From contig NZ_SJKD01000001.1 in the NCBI RefSeq assembly GCF_004331485.1, forward strand, positions 1,054,001 to 1,118,000: a stretch of DNA of 64,000 bases, given 5' to 3'. How positions within the stretch are numbered: position 1 is the stretch's first letter; every line of letters begins with the position of its first letter. The stretch comes from Kribbella capetownensis (GTDB lineage Bacteria > Actinomycetota > Actinomycetes > Propionibacteriales > Kribbellaceae). The notes beneath the pieces are model-generated. The model was not told the origin of the DNA. It saw only the letters and a list, made by a program, of their open reading frames with translations, and ran no database searches. The translations under genes and the position numbers were made by a program. Below are positions 40,285-49,193 of the stretch, one piece after another.

Positions 40285-42192
40285 CTACTTCGTGTGGCTG
40301 AGGAAGTTTTGGACGATGGGGCCGGCTGCTTTGCCGCCGGAGACGCCGCCTTCGACAATGACGGCGAAGGCTACGTCGCCGCGGTAGCCGACCATCCAGC
40401 CGTTCGTGACGACCTTGCCCTTCTGGACGACCTCGGCGGTGCCGGTCTTCGCGGCCACCGCACCGTTGCCGGCCAGCAGATGCGCGGTCCCGTTGGTGAC
40501 CGTCGTCCGCATGAAAGTCCGCAGTGCCGCAACAGTTGCCGCAGGCAACGGAGAGGCGGCTGCTCCGGCGGCGTCCTTGCCCGGCACCAGAACCGGCTTC
40601 ATCGCGGTCCCGTGGTCGACCGCCGCACCGATCAGCGCGACCGCCAGCGGGCTCGCCGTGACCGTGCCCTGACCGATCATCGAGGCCGCCTCGGCGGTGT
40701 CGTCCTTCGGCGCCGGCACCGAACCGCCGTACGCCGAGATCGACAGGTCCAGGTCACGTCCGATGCCGAACATCGCCGCGGCCTTCGTCATCCCGTCCTT
40801 CGGCAGCCTCGCGTGCTGCGAGATGAACGCCGTGTTGCAGGACTCGTTGAACGCCTTCTGCATCGTGCCCGCGCCGTACGCCGCCAGCCCGTCGTAGTTC
40901 TTGAACGACTTGCCGAACACGTTGATCGTGTTCGTGCACGGCAGCTTGGTCGCCGCAGTCTCGCCGCTGCCCAGCAACGCCGCCGACGTGACGATCTTGA
41001 ACGTCGACCCCGGTGCGTACCGGCCCTGGAAGGCGCGGTTGTAGCTGGCCGGCGTCGGCCCGTTCGCGGCCGCCAGAACCTGACCGGTCGAGGCCTGTAC
41101 GGCGACCAGCGACGCCGGCAGCTTGCTCGTCGCCAGCGCTGCCTCCGCCGCCTGCTGCATCTTCGTGTCCAGCGAGGTCTTCACCGGCTTGCCGACCGTG
41201 CCCTGCTGGCTGAACACCGTCTTGATCGTCAGCTTGGTCTTGCCGTCCCGCAGCGTGACCGTGCCACCCGGCGTACCGGCGAGCTGCTGCTGGAACGCGT
41301 ACTGCAGGCCCGTCGTCCCCACCTGGTCGCTGGCCGACGCGCTCGGACCGGCGTTCTTCAGCGTGTCCTCGGTCGCGGTCCGCATCGTGCCGATGATCGA
41401 CCGCGCGAACGTCGGCGTCGCCGCCAGCGACTGCGTCCCGCCCATCGTCAGTACGCCGGGCAGCTTGCCCATGATCGGCCGCAGCCGGTTCCACTCCTCG
41501 GACCGGATCGTGATCGCCTCGACGAACTGCCCGGCCGGCGCCGCCTTCGCCCGCGCGGCCAGCTTCGCGCCGTCCACATCGAGGTTCTTCGTGAAGGCGG
41601 CGTACGTCGCGGGCGTCGCCACGGTGCCCGAGGTCACGCCGACGATGACGACCGGACGGTTCGCGGTCAGCGCGGCACCGTTGCGGTCCAGGATCGCTGC
41701 CCGCGCGGGCAGCGCACGGACCCGCTTGAGGTAGTTCGCCTCGCCGAGTCCCGGGTAGATCGTGTCGCCTGAGGCCTTGATCTTCCACGCGTCGCCGGTC
41801 TTCACCGCGGTCGCCGTACTGGTCCACTTCATCGTGCCGATGCCGCGCAGGTCGGCCTCGACCGCGAGGTCCTGCGTGCAGTTGTTGCCGTCGGTGCACT
41901 TCGGGTCGCCCTGCGGTGTCACCTTCACGGTGTTCGCGATCAGCGCGCTGTCCACGTCGTCGAGCCGCTTGCCGAAGACGGTCGGGTTGTCGGTGAACGC
42001 CGCCGCCGCGTCCGGCTTCCCGTCCGGAGCCCACGCCGTTACCCAGGCGTCGGCGAACTGCTTCACCACCTCGGCGGACGCCTGCTTCTCGTCGTTGGGG
42101 TCCGGCTTCCCACCTGCTCCTGGTTTGCTGTCGGAACAACCAGCGGTGATCAGCAGACTACTCAAGCAGACGATGGCAGCGGTTCGCTTCAC
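40285..42192 (-). CDS. Penicillin-binding transpeptidase lipoprotein (MecA-N/PBP2-like)
   Basis: 635 aa. Lipoprotein signal with lipobox LITAGC (Cys19), an NTF2-like MecA N-terminal domain (about 40-160), a dimerisation domain and a transpeptidase domain. The active site has STFK (YAPGSTFKIV), SCN (NESCNTAF) and KTGTAE. Resembles actinobacterial PBPA-like/MecA-like D,D-transpeptidases that cross-link peptidoglycan on the outside of the membrane. GTG 42192 is chosen because it starts at KRTAAIVCLSS. Acts outside the cell, anchored by lipid. Confidence 0.9.
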   Translation of the reverse strand: MKRTAAIVCLSSLLITAGCSDSKPGAGGKPDPNDEKQASAEVVKQFADAWVTAWAPDGKPDAAAAFTDNPTVFGKRLDDVDSALIANTVKVTPQGDPKCTDGNNCTQDLAVEADLRGIGTMKWTSTATAVKTGDAWKIKASGDTIYPGLGEANYLKRVRALPARAAILDRNGAALTANRPVVIVGVTSGTVATPATYAAFTKNLDVDGAKLAARAKAAPAGQFVEAITIRSEEWNRLRPIMGKLPGVLTMGGTQSLAATPTFARSIIGTMRTATEDTLKNAGPSASASDQVGTTGLQYAFQQQLAGTPGGTVTLRDGKTKLTIKTVFSQQGTVGKPVKTSLDTKMQQAAEAALATSKLPASLVAVQASTGQVLAAANGPTPASYNRAFQGRYAPGSTFKIVTSAALLGSGETAATKLPCTNTINVFGKSFKNYDGLAAYGAGTMQKAFNESCNTAFISQHARLPKDGMTKAAAMFGIGRDLDLSISAYGGSVPAPKDDTAEAASMIGQGTVTASPLAVALIGAAVDHGTAMKPVLVPGKDAAGAAASPLPAATVAALRTFMRTTVTNGTAHLLAGNGAVAAKTGTAEVVQKGKVVTNGWMVGYRGDVAFAVIVEGGVSGGKAAGPIVQNFLSHTK

Positions 42193-42466
42193 GTTTCCAA
42201 CTCTCGCACGACGACGGATGGACACCTGGGACAGTCTTCGGCGTGTGGCTGACAGCCACGAGGGCGAAAGTACTCAACCCATGCAAGTACGACGCCCGTA
42301 GCCCCGCGGGAGTTGGCGCGGGTACGCCGTTCGTCCGCGCCGGACCGGCCGTGGATCGCCAGGACGAATCAGCACCGAGACGCAGCGTGAATCACCGCGC
42401 CGGAGGTCTACCGTGATCATGGAACGCGGTGAACGCAGGGTCACCACCGGCGTATTCTGCTCCTTT

Positions 42467-42796
42467 GTGACCCGCCTTGCTCTGCACAGCCGGCTGATTC
42501 CCGGCACCGAAGAGGCCTACGAGCTCGAGCACGCTCGCGTCTGGCCGGAACTGATCACCGTGATGCACGCCGCCGGGATCGCCGACTGGTCGATCTGGCG
42601 CAGCGGCAGCGATCTGTTCCACCTGGTCGAGTGCGACGACTTCGAGGCCGCCACCGCACAACTGCGCGACGACCCGGTCGACCAGCGCTGGCAGCAACAC
42701 ATGAGCCAGTTCGTCGAAGGCTTCGCCCAGAACCCCGAAGGCGTCGCCGGCCAGTCCCTGCGCCACGTCTGGACGATGAGCGAGCAGACCAGCTAG
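42467..42796 (+). CDS. L-rhamnose/L-fucose mutarotase-like protein (RhaM family)
   Basis: 109 aa ferredoxin-like dimer: HSRLIPGTEEAYELEHARVW (the Tyr-x-x-x-His element), IADWSIWRSGSDLFHLVEC and PVDQRWQQHMSQF. It speeds anomer interconversion of a 6-deoxyhexose. A TATTCT box (42453-42458) is eight bases before GTG 42467, with no ribosome-binding site, so it is probably leaderless. The in-window sugar-acid pathway at 30.7-34.4 kb would use the same class of sugar. Confidence 0.82.
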   Translation: MTRLALHSRLIPGTEEAYELEHARVWPELITVMHAAGIADWSIWRSGSDLFHLVECDDFEAATAQLRDDPVDQRWQQHMSQFVEGFAQNPEGVAGQSLRHVWTMSEQTS

Positions 42797-42809
42797 CCCC
42801 GGACGTGTG

Positions 42810-42891
42810 CCACTCACCAAGTCCGCGAACGGCCCTCAGCTGACTCATGGGTGAGCGTGAAGCCGGTCGCCGCCGGTGAGTTGGTGAGTGG
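42810..42891. repeat. 11-bp inverted repeat between convergent genes
   Basis: CCACTCACCAA (42810-42820) and TTGGTGAGTGG (42881-42891) are perfectly complementary with a 60-base spacer. It lies between the mutarotase and pirin stops and could act as a weak bidirectional terminator. No T-run follows. Confidence 0.35.
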
Positions 42892-42910
42892 TGCAGGTCC
42901 GCGATCTCTC

Positions 42911-43618
42911 TCAGTCGTACATCTCCCACACCAGGAGCTCGGCGCCGTGCGCCCCGGCCGTGGCACGTGCGCCGTCGAGACCGGTCAGTCGCGCAGCGTC
43001 CGACGTACCGAGGTCACCGGCGCCTTCCAGGCTGGCAGTACCGCTTGCGACAAAGAGATGGATGTACGGCGCGGCCGGCAGAGCGACTGTGCCACCAGGA
43101 CCCAGACGGGCGACGGACATGCCGGCGGAGCGCTGGTTGATGCGGATGGCGGTGCTGTCGGCGTGTTTCGGCAGACCGGAGGCGATCGGGATCAGTTCGC
43201 CACCCGTCAGATCGATCTCGCTCTGCTCGTACGACGGCGGCAGGTCGAGTTCGTCCGGGCGGACCCACATCTGCACGTAGTGGACCGGCTCGGCGCCGTC
43301 GTTGCGTTCGGAGTGCAGGATGCCGGACCCAGCGCTCATCCGCTGCGCGAGGCCCGGGTAGACCGCCCCGCTGTGTCCCTGCGAATCCCGGTGCGCCAGA
43401 GCCCCGCGCAGTACCCAGGTGACGATCTCGAGGTCCTGGTGTGGGTGCGTGTCGAAGCCGGTGCCGGGGGCAATCGTCTCGTCGTTGTGCGCGAGCAGGA
43501 ACCCGAACCCGACGTTCGCCGGGTCGTAGTGCGGCCCGAACGAGAACGAATGCCGCGAGTCCAGCCACTCACTCGCGGTCTGGAAGCGATCGTCGGCCCG
43601 CCGGATCTCCACACTCAC
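42911..43618 (-). CDS. Pirin-family protein
   Basis: 235 aa bicupin. The N-terminal cupin metal site is FDTHPHQDLEIVTW, and the third His is in GILHSERNDGAEPVHYVQ; the last part DLTGGELIPIASG matches the family's C-terminal cupin. Pirins act as quercetinase-like dioxygenases or redox-linked cofactors. GTG 43618 follows the DinB-like gene's stop by five bases, so they form an operon. Confidence 0.86.
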   Translation of the reverse strand: MSVEIRRADDRFQTASEWLDSRHSFSFGPHYDPANVGFGFLLAHNDETIAPGTGFDTHPHQDLEIVTWVLRGALAHRDSQGHSGAVYPGLAQRMSAGSGILHSERNDGAEPVHYVQMWVRPDELDLPPSYEQSEIDLTGGELIPIASGLPKHADSTAIRINQRSAGMSVARLGPGGTVALPAAPYIHLFVASGTASLEGAGDLGTSDAARLTGLDGARATAGAHGAELLVWEMYD

Positions 43619-43623
43619 AAGGT

Positions 43624-44130
43624 CTAGTAATACCCCTTCTGGCCGTCGAGCAACTCGCGCATGGTGTCGAGATGGCCGACGTGGCGCGCGGTCTCCTCGA
43701 GCATGTGGAGGAGCATCCACCGGAGCGTGGGCTGGTACTCCGGGTCCTTCCCGACCTCGTCGAGCGAGTGCGCCGCGACGATCTCGTTCGACTGCGCGCA
43801 CTGCGCCTCGAACTCGTCCAGCAACTGCGCCAGCGGTACGCCGTCCACCCGCATGTCGGCGCTCTCCGGCTCCTTCTGGAACTGCGGGTTGGACGCCTCC
43901 GGCTCACCCAGGAAGATGACGTTGAACCAGCAGTGCTCGGTCCACCGCAGATGCGACACCAGCCCCGCCGGCGTCATCAACGGCGACTCCGGGAACACCA
44001 CCCGATGCTCGTCCGCCTCCGCCAGCCCGTCCAGCTTCCACCGCACCAGCGCCCGCTGCAGATCCAGCCACCCGATCAACTGCGTGCGCTCATCAGCAAC
44101 AAGAGGCGGCCGTTCCCGCGAGAAGGTCAT
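43624..44130 (-). CDS. DinB-like (DUF664) protein
   Basis: 168 aa DinB/YfiT-like four-helix bundle: GLVSHLRWTEHCWFN, HSLDEVG and MLLHMLEETARHVGHLDTMR hold the metal His positions. A relative of the 20759-21268 gene, with the same HLxxxExxWF pattern. The minus-strand TAGCGT (44137-44142) is six bases before the ATG. First gene of an operon with pirin; possibly a thiol-dependent detoxification pair (inference). Confidence 0.8.
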   Translation of the reverse strand: MTFSRERPPLVADERTQLIGWLDLQRALVRWKLDGLAEADEHRVVFPESPLMTPAGLVSHLRWTEHCWFNVIFLGEPEASNPQFQKEPESADMRVDGVPLAQLLDEFEAQCAQSNEIVAAHSLDEVGKDPEYQPTLRWMLLHMLEETARHVGHLDTMRELLDGQKGYY

Positions 44131-44170
44131 GGCCGGACGCTAGCCTGCACCCCCCTGCCACCGCACGCAT

Positions 44171-44179
44171 TTATCCACA
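44171..44179 (+). promoter_or_regulatory. Perfect DnaA-box sequence
   Basis: TTATCCACA lies between the terminator of the HtrA gene and the DinB-like gene, in non-coding sequence. It is a single site next to a T-rich terminator tail. Titration or chance are both possible. Confidence 0.4.
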
Positions 44180-44187
44180 AAGAAAAA

Positions 44188-44222
44188 GGGACTGCGGCCG
44201 CTCGGTGGGCGGCCGCAGTCCC
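44188..44222 (-). terminator. Intrinsic terminator of the HtrA/PepD-like gene
   Basis: A 14-bp perfect stem (44188-44201 with 44209-44222, loop TCGGTGG), then TTTTTCTTT on the minus strand. It lies 23 bases after the stop of the protease gene: a strong rho-independent terminator closing the MprAB-PepD-like unit. Confidence 0.88.
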
Positions 44223-44245
44223 AACCAGGGAGGAATGCCGTGGTG

Positions 44246-45625
44246 TCAGCCGGTCGGGTTGCCGTTGTCGGACCCGAGGGTGGCGGTCACCGACTGCGCC
44301 TTTCCGTTGCGGGTGAAGTTGATCTTCACCTCATCGCCCGGGCGGTGCGAACGGACCGCGGCGACCAGCGCGTCCCCTGACGAGATCGCCTTACCGTCCA
44401 CAGCGGTGACCACATCACCCGCTTGCAGACCGGCCTTGTCCGCCGCACCGCCGGACGTTGCCTCGCCGAGGCGTGCTCCTGAAGAGAGCCCGTCGGAAGA
44501 CTGCGCGTCGCCGACCGTCACTCCGAGCCGCGCATGCGTGGCCTTGCCCTTGGCCACCAGCTCGTCGATGATCGGCTTGGCCTGGTCGATCGGGATAGCG
44601 AAGCCCAGGCCGATGTTGCCGCCTTCGGATTGTCCCGATCCGCCGGCGGTTTTGATCGCGCTGTTGATTCCGACCACCTGGCCGGCGAGGTCGATGAGGG
44701 CGCCGCCGGAGTTTCCGGGATTGATCGCGGCGTCCGTCTGGATTGCTGGGAAGACCGTCGTACTGTCCTGCTGCTCGTCGCCGGAGGTGACCGGGCGGTT
44801 CAGCGCCGAGACGATCCCGCTCGTCACGGTCGCCTCGAGGCCGAACGGCGAACCGATCGCCACCACGCCCTGCCCGACCCCGAGCTTGCCGCTCTGTCCC
44901 AGCGTGGCCGGGGTGAGGTCGGTCGCGTCGGCGTGGATCACGGCCAGGTCGGTCAGCGGGTCGGTGCCCTTGACCGTGGCCGGTACCGTCCGCCCGTCGT
45001 TCAGCATCACGGTGATCTGCGCCCCGGCGCCGCCGCCGGCGACCACGTGGTTGTTCGTGACGATCAGGCCGTCCTTGCTGATCACGATGCCGGACCCGGT
45101 GGCCGCGCCCTGCTGGGACGTGACGGCGATCTTCACCACACTCGGCAGCACCTTCGCGGCGGCGCTCTGCACCGAACCGTCCGGTGCCGCGGCAGGAGCG
45201 GCCTGGTTGCCGTTCAGCGGCGCCGTCACCGACGGCGTCGCGCTGGAGTCATTGGTCGCCGAGTACACAGCCGCACCACCTACGCCGCCCGCGGCACCGA
45301 CCAGAAGCGCGGTCAGTGCCACCGCCGCCAGGCCACGCCGCTTCGGCTTGGCAGGCTTCGGCTGGTGAGCCGGCTGCGGGCCGAAAGGCGGCCAGTTGGA
45401 TCCGGGAGGCGTCCCCTGATGCGTCCCCGGTGCTCCGTACTGCGGGTAGGCACTCCCACCTGAAGGGTGCTGACCCGGTCGCTGCTGACCACCGAGCGGC
45501 GCGAACTGCTGCTGCTGGTGCTGTCCGTAACCAGACAGGGGCAACTGCTGCGTCCGGTCCGGCCCCTGCTGCTGAGGGTTCTGGCCGGGCTGGTTCTGCG
45601 GCTGGTGCGGCTGGTTCTCGGTCAT
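44246..45625 (-). CDS. HtrA/PepD-like trypsin-fold serine protease with PDZ domain
   Basis: 459 aa. A cytoplasmic Gln/Pro-rich N-terminus (NQPHQPQNQPGQNPQQQG), a membrane helix near residues 110-130 (LAAVALTALLVGAAGGVGGA), then the catalytic domain with His in VTNNHVV, Asp in DLAVIHAD and Ser in INPGNSGGAL, and a C-terminal PDZ (GVTVGDAQS..GDVVTAVDG). Extracytoplasmic quality-control protease, as M. tuberculosis PepD. Follows an MprAB-like two-component pair, with a repeat array between. Confidence 0.92.
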   Translation of the reverse strand: MTENQPHQPQNQPGQNPQQQGPDRTQQLPLSGYGQHQQQQFAPLGGQQRPGQHPSGGSAYPQYGAPGTHQGTPPGSNWPPFGPQPAHQPKPAKPKRRGLAAVALTALLVGAAGGVGGAAVYSATNDSSATPSVTAPLNGNQAAPAAAPDGSVQSAAAKVLPSVVKIAVTSQQGAATGSGIVISKDGLIVTNNHVVAGGGAGAQITVMLNDGRTVPATVKGTDPLTDLAVIHADATDLTPATLGQSGKLGVGQGVVAIGSPFGLEATVTSGIVSALNRPVTSGDEQQDSTTVFPAIQTDAAINPGNSGGALIDLAGQVVGINSAIKTAGGSGQSEGGNIGLGFAIPIDQAKPIIDELVAKGKATHARLGVTVGDAQSSDGLSSGARLGEATSGGAADKAGLQAGDVVTAVDGKAISSGDALVAAVRSHRPGDEVKINFTRNGKAQSVTATLGSDNGNPTG

Positions 45626-45647
45626 GAGCAGTACTTTGCGGCCTGGA

Positions 45648-45724
45648 CCTGAGAAGGCCCTGAAGATCCCGTCAAAGCAGCCGAAGAACTCCATGAAGAT
45701 CCCCTGAAGGATCAGTCAAGCAGC
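45648..45724 (-). promoter_or_regulatory. Array of 11-bp direct repeats (OmpR/MprA-type boxes) upstream of htrA-like gene
   Basis: In plus-strand reading, units start every 11 bp at 45648, 45659, 45670, 45681, 45692, 45703 and 45714. The best copies are CCTGAGAA, CCTGAAGA, CATGAAGA and CCTGAAGG; the 45670, 45681 and 45714 units are weaker. Pairs 45648/45659 and 45692/45703 have the 8-3-8 form known for MprA boxes. The array directly precedes the protease start (minus strand) and lies after the kinase gene. Confidence 0.72.
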
Positions 45725-45726
45725 TG

Positions 45727-47364
45727 TCAGCGCGTCTGGGTGGCCGCGTGCGGCAGCCACAGCGTGAACTGCGCACCGGCGCCCGGGACGTTGCGGGCGT
45801 AGATCATCCCGCCGTGCTGCTCGGCCGCGTGCTTCACGATCGCCAGCCCCAGCCCAGAACCGGGCCTGCCGCGCGCCTCACTGGAACGGTAGAACCGCTC
45901 GAATACGTGCGGCAGGTCCGCCTCGGCGATCCCCGGACCGGAGTCCGTCACAGTCAGTACGCCGTCCAGCAGCCGGACCGTCACACGCCCGGACGGCCGC
46001 CCGTCGGTGCGCGGGGTGGCGCCTTCGGGAACGCTGTACTTCGCCGCGTTGTCGAGCAGATTGGTCACTGCCCGTCCGAGCAGTCGCTCGTCACCCCACA
46101 CCGGGAACGGGGTGAGCTGGACGTCCCACTCCAGCCCTGGCGCACGGCGCCGTACCTTGATCACTGCGTCCTCGACCACGTTGGACAGCTCGATCAGCTC
46201 CGCGTTGCGGACCTGCGGGGTGTCGCGGGCCAGTTCGGTGAGGTCACCGATCAACGTGGTCAGCTCGTCCATCTGAGCGCGTACGTCGTCCAGTAGTTGC
46301 CGCCGGTCCTCGGGGCGGAGGCCGCCGCGCCGGTCCGCCTGGGCCAGCAGATCGAGGTTGGTCCGGACGCTGGTGAGCGGCGTCCGCAGTTCGTGCCCGG
46401 CGTCGCCGACCAGTCGCCGCTGGCGATCCTGTGATCGGGCCAAAGCCGCGAGCATCGCGTTGAAGGCCCGGGCCAGGCGGGAGATCTCGTCCGACCCGGA
46501 CACCGGGATCGGCTTCAGATCTTCGGTCTGCGCCACATGCTCCGCCGCACCGGTCAGTCGGGCCAGCGGCCGGAGCCCGGACCGCGCGATCGCGTTGCCG
46601 GCCAGCGCCGCACCGATGACGCCGATCAGGCCGAAGGCCCACAGCACCACACCGAGGTTGTGCAGCGTCCGGTCGATCGGCTCCAGCGACTGGGCCACCA
46701 CCAGTGCGGCAGGCTGGATGAGCTCCGGATTTGTCCGGCAGTTGACGTCCAACGGGCAGTAGTGCGCGGGTACGGCGACCACACGGAAGTGCGTGCCGCC
46801 GTTACGGACCCCGACGGTGCGCAGACTGGCCTCGTCCCCCTGCGTCTGAGCGATCGCGATCTCGTCCGGACCCATCGGTGGGACCGGGCTGTTGGCCGCT
46901 CCGAACGACTTTCCGTCCGCACCGATCATGCCGACCCGGATGTCGCTGAGGCCGAGCGCGTCGGAGGAGACGTTCTGCAGGTTCTCGAGGTTGGTCAGCA
47001 CGCCCTTCTGCGCGGCCGCGGCGACCCGGTTGGTCAGGCTGTCGTCGAGGTTCTGGTACATCTGCTGGCGCACAGTCATGTACGCCGCGACGCTCACGAT
47101 CGCGACGGCCAGACCGACCGCCACCGCCGCCAGCAGGGTGACGCGGGCGTGCAGGCTGAGGGTGTGGACCTTCTCCTGCCACCAGTCCTGGGTCCGGGCC
47201 GCGGTCGCGACCATTCGATTCCCGTTGCCATTGGCAACAGGCTGACCGGGCTGCGGTGGTCCGGGCGGCTGCGGTTGCTGTGCACTTGGCGCGGCACCGG
47301 GCTGACCTGCGCCCGGCGGACGGCCGGCGTACGAGGGGAAGTCTTCGGGGTGTTGCTTGCTCAC
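45727..47364 (-). CDS. Sensor histidine kinase, MprB-like
   Basis: 545 aa. A Pro/Gln-rich cytoplasmic leader, TM1 near 75-97, an extracytoplasmic sensor of about 140 residues, TM2 near 236-258, HAMP, then HisKA with His324 ([13 protein letters not shown]) and HATPase with [16 protein letters not shown] and GSGLGLAIV. The sensor has a Cys203/Cys209 pair. GTG 47364 overlaps the response regulator stop (GTGA). It senses envelope stress in mycobacterial MprB; the same is inferred here. Confidence 0.9.
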   Translation of the reverse strand: MSKQHPEDFPSYAGRPPGAGQPGAAPSAQQPQPPGPPQPGQPVANGNGNRMVATAARTQDWWQEKVHTLSLHARVTLLAAVAVGLAVAIVSVAAYMTVRQQMYQNLDDSLTNRVAAAAQKGVLTNLENLQNVSSDALGLSDIRVGMIGADGKSFGAANSPVPPMGPDEIAIAQTQGDEASLRTVGVRNGGTHFRVVAVPAHYCPLDVNCRTNPELIQPAALVVAQSLEPIDRTLHNLGVVLWAFGLIGVIGAALAGNAIARSGLRPLARLTGAAEHVAQTEDLKPIPVSGSDEISRLARAFNAMLAALARSQDRQRRLVGDAGHELRTPLTSVRTNLDLLAQADRRGGLRPEDRRQLLDDVRAQMDELTTLIGDLTELARDTPQVRNAELIELSNVVEDAVIKVRRRAPGLEWDVQLTPFPVWGDERLLGRAVTNLLDNAAKYSVPEGATPRTDGRPSGRVTVRLLDGVLTVTDSGPGIAEADLPHVFERFYRSSEARGRPGSGLGLAIVKHAAEQHGGMIYARNVPGAGAQFTLWLPHAATQTR

Positions 47365-48053
47365 GGTGGGGTGTCTCTCAGCACATAGCCGATGCCGCGG
47401 ACGGTGTGGATCAGCCGGGGAAGGTTGTTGACCTCGGTCTTGCGGCGCAGATAGCCGATGTAGACCTCGAGGGAGTTGGCGGTGGTCGGGAAGTCGTAAC
47501 CCCAGACCGCGTCCAGGATCACCGCGCGTTCGAGCACCCGGCGCGGGTTGCGGATCAGCAACTCGAGCAGGGAGAACTCGGTCCGGGTGAGTGGGATCGG
47601 CACGTCGCCGCGGTGCACCTCGTGCGCGTCCACGTCGACCACCAGGTCGGCGTACTGCAGGATCTCGCCGCGCTGGCCGCCCTCGCCGGGCGTCGTGCTG
47701 CGGCGGAGCAGAGCGCGCAGCCGAGCCAGCAACTCCTCGAGTGCGAACGGCTTCGTCAGGTAGTCGTCGCCGCCGGCATCCAGGCCGTCGACCCGGTCCG
47801 CGACTGCGTCCCGGGCGGTCAGCACCAGGATCGGGATGTTGTTGCCGGCGGCCCGCAGGGCCTTGGTGGTCTCCAGACCGTCCAGGCGCGGCATCATCAC
47901 GTCCATCACCACGACGTCGGGCTCGACGTTGCCGATCACGGCCAGCGCCTCGGCGCCGTCGGAGGCCGTCACCACCTCGAAGTCGTTGAACTCCAGGGAA
48001 CGGCGCAGCGAGTCCCGGACCGCCCGGTCGTCGTCCACCACCAGTACGCGCAT
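47361..48053 (-). CDS. OmpR/PhoB-family response regulator, MprA-like
   Basis: 230 aa. Receiver with Asp7/Asp8 and phospho-acceptor Asp51 (VVVMDVMMP), a Lys in LTKPF, and a winged-helix DNA-binding domain ([20 protein letters not shown] .. [11 protein letters not shown]). ATG 48053 is preceded by a moderate GGGGAG. Followed by the kinase and the HtrA-like protease, the gene order of mprA-mprB-pepD. An MprA-type box lies upstream at 48124-48142. Confidence 0.9.
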   Translation of the reverse strand: MRVLVVDDDRAVRDSLRRSLEFNDFEVVTASDGAEALAVIGNVEPDVVVMDVMMPRLDGLETTKALRAAGNNIPILVLTARDAVADRVDGLDAGGDDYLTKPFALEELLARLRALLRRSTTPGEGGQRGEILQYADLVVDVDAHEVHRGDVPIPLTRTEFSLLELLIRNPRRVLERAVILDAVWGYDFPTTANSLEVYIGYLRRKTEVNNLPRLIHTVRGIGYVLRDTPP

Positions 48054-48123
48054 CGTGCTCCCCGCTCGGCCTGAGTCCGGACAGCCCGGAATGACCGTCC
48101 GCGTGTCGAGATTAGGCCGTCTC

Positions 48124-48142
48124 TGTGAGAAACGCCTGAGAA
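48124..48142 (-). promoter_or_regulatory. MprA-type box upstream of the response regulator gene
   Basis: Read on the minus strand, TTCTCAGGCGTTTCTCACA: two 8-bp units TTCTCAGG and TTCTCACA spaced by 3, total 19 bp with an 11-bp period. This is the architecture described for MprA. It sits about 70 bp from the mprA-like start; autoregulation is inferred. Confidence 0.65.
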
Positions 48143-48191
48143 CCCGCTGATCACTCGCCCAATCCCGCCGTACGCCGTAGGTTGCTGGCTC

Positions 48192-49193
48192 GTGGACATC
48201 CTCGACTTCACCCCCGAGCCCGAGCAGTTCGCCTGGACCTTCGGCGGGGTGCCGCCGGTCCGCCGGATCAAGCCGGGCACCGCCCTGCGGTTGTGGACCG
48301 AGGACGCGTACTGCGGCACGTTGCGCAGTACGACGGATCTCGCCAGCGCCTCGCTGAAGATGCCGTTCGTGAACCCGCAGACCGGCCCGTTCTACGTCGA
48401 GGGCGCCGAGCCGGGGGACACCCTGGTGCTGCACTTCGTCGACCTGACACCGGCCCGGACCTGGGGTGTGTCGGCGACCATCCCGTACTTCGGCGGTCTG
48501 ACCAGCACCGACCGGACCGCGACGTTGCAAGACCCGCTGCCGGAGCGGACCTGGATCTACGAGGTGGACTCGGACAAGCAGACCGTCGGGTTCCAGGCGC
48601 AAGGCAGCGACCTGGAGCTCGCGCTGCCGATGGAGCCGATGCTGGGCACGGTCGGTGTCGCGCCCGCTGCGGGTGAGGCGCGCTCCTCACTGGTCCCGGA
48701 CATGTTCGGCGGCAACATGGACACGCCGGAGATGCGGGCCGGTGCGACCTGCTACCTCAACGTGAACGTCGAGGGCGCGCTCTTCTCGGTCGGCGACGGG
48801 CACTACCGCCAGGGCGAGGGGGAGTCCTGCGGGACCGCGGTCGAGGGCGCGATGAACGTCGTACTGATCGTGGATCTGGTGAAGACGCCGGGACCGGTCT
48901 GGCCGCGGATCGAGAACGACGAGTACCTGGCCGTGGTCGGATCGAGCCGGCCGCTCGAGGACGCGTGGCGAGCCGGGCAGGTCGACATGGTCCACTGGCT
49001 CGGATCGCTGTACGGACTGGACAAGCTGGATGCCTACCAGTTGCTCAGCCAGATCAGCGAGGTCCCGCTGGCCAACGTGGTCGACGTGAACTACAGCGTC
49101 GTCACCAAGGTCCCGAAGCGCCTGCTGCCGGCCGCAGACGTCTACACCGGCATCCACCAGCACCTGCGCGAGCTGGCGACCACGCTCAGCTGA
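48192..49193 (+). CDS. Acetamidase/formamidase family protein
   Basis: 333 aa. FmdA_AmdA fold with [29 protein letters not shown] (the conserved HAxQGDGE-like signature, here [11 protein letters not shown]) and GTAVEGAM. Hydrolyses short amides or related compounds. TAGGTT (48178-48183) stands eight bases before GTG 48192, with no ribosome-binding site. Converges with the LLM oxidoreductase, overlapping by eight bases. Confidence 0.83.
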   Translation: MDILDFTPEPEQFAWTFGGVPPVRRIKPGTALRLWTEDAYCGTLRSTTDLASASLKMPFVNPQTGPFYVEGAEPGDTLVLHFVDLTPARTWGVSATIPYFGGLTSTDRTATLQDPLPERTWIYEVDSDKQTVGFQAQGSDLELALPMEPMLGTVGVAPAAGEARSSLVPDMFGGNMDTPEMRAGATCYLNVNVEGALFSVGDGHYRQGEGESCGTAVEGAMNVVLIVDLVKTPGPVWPRIENDEYLAVVGSSRPLEDAWRAGQVDMVHWLGSLYGLDKLDAYQLLSQISEVPLANVVDVNYSVVTKVPKRLLPAADVYTGIHQHLRELATTLS

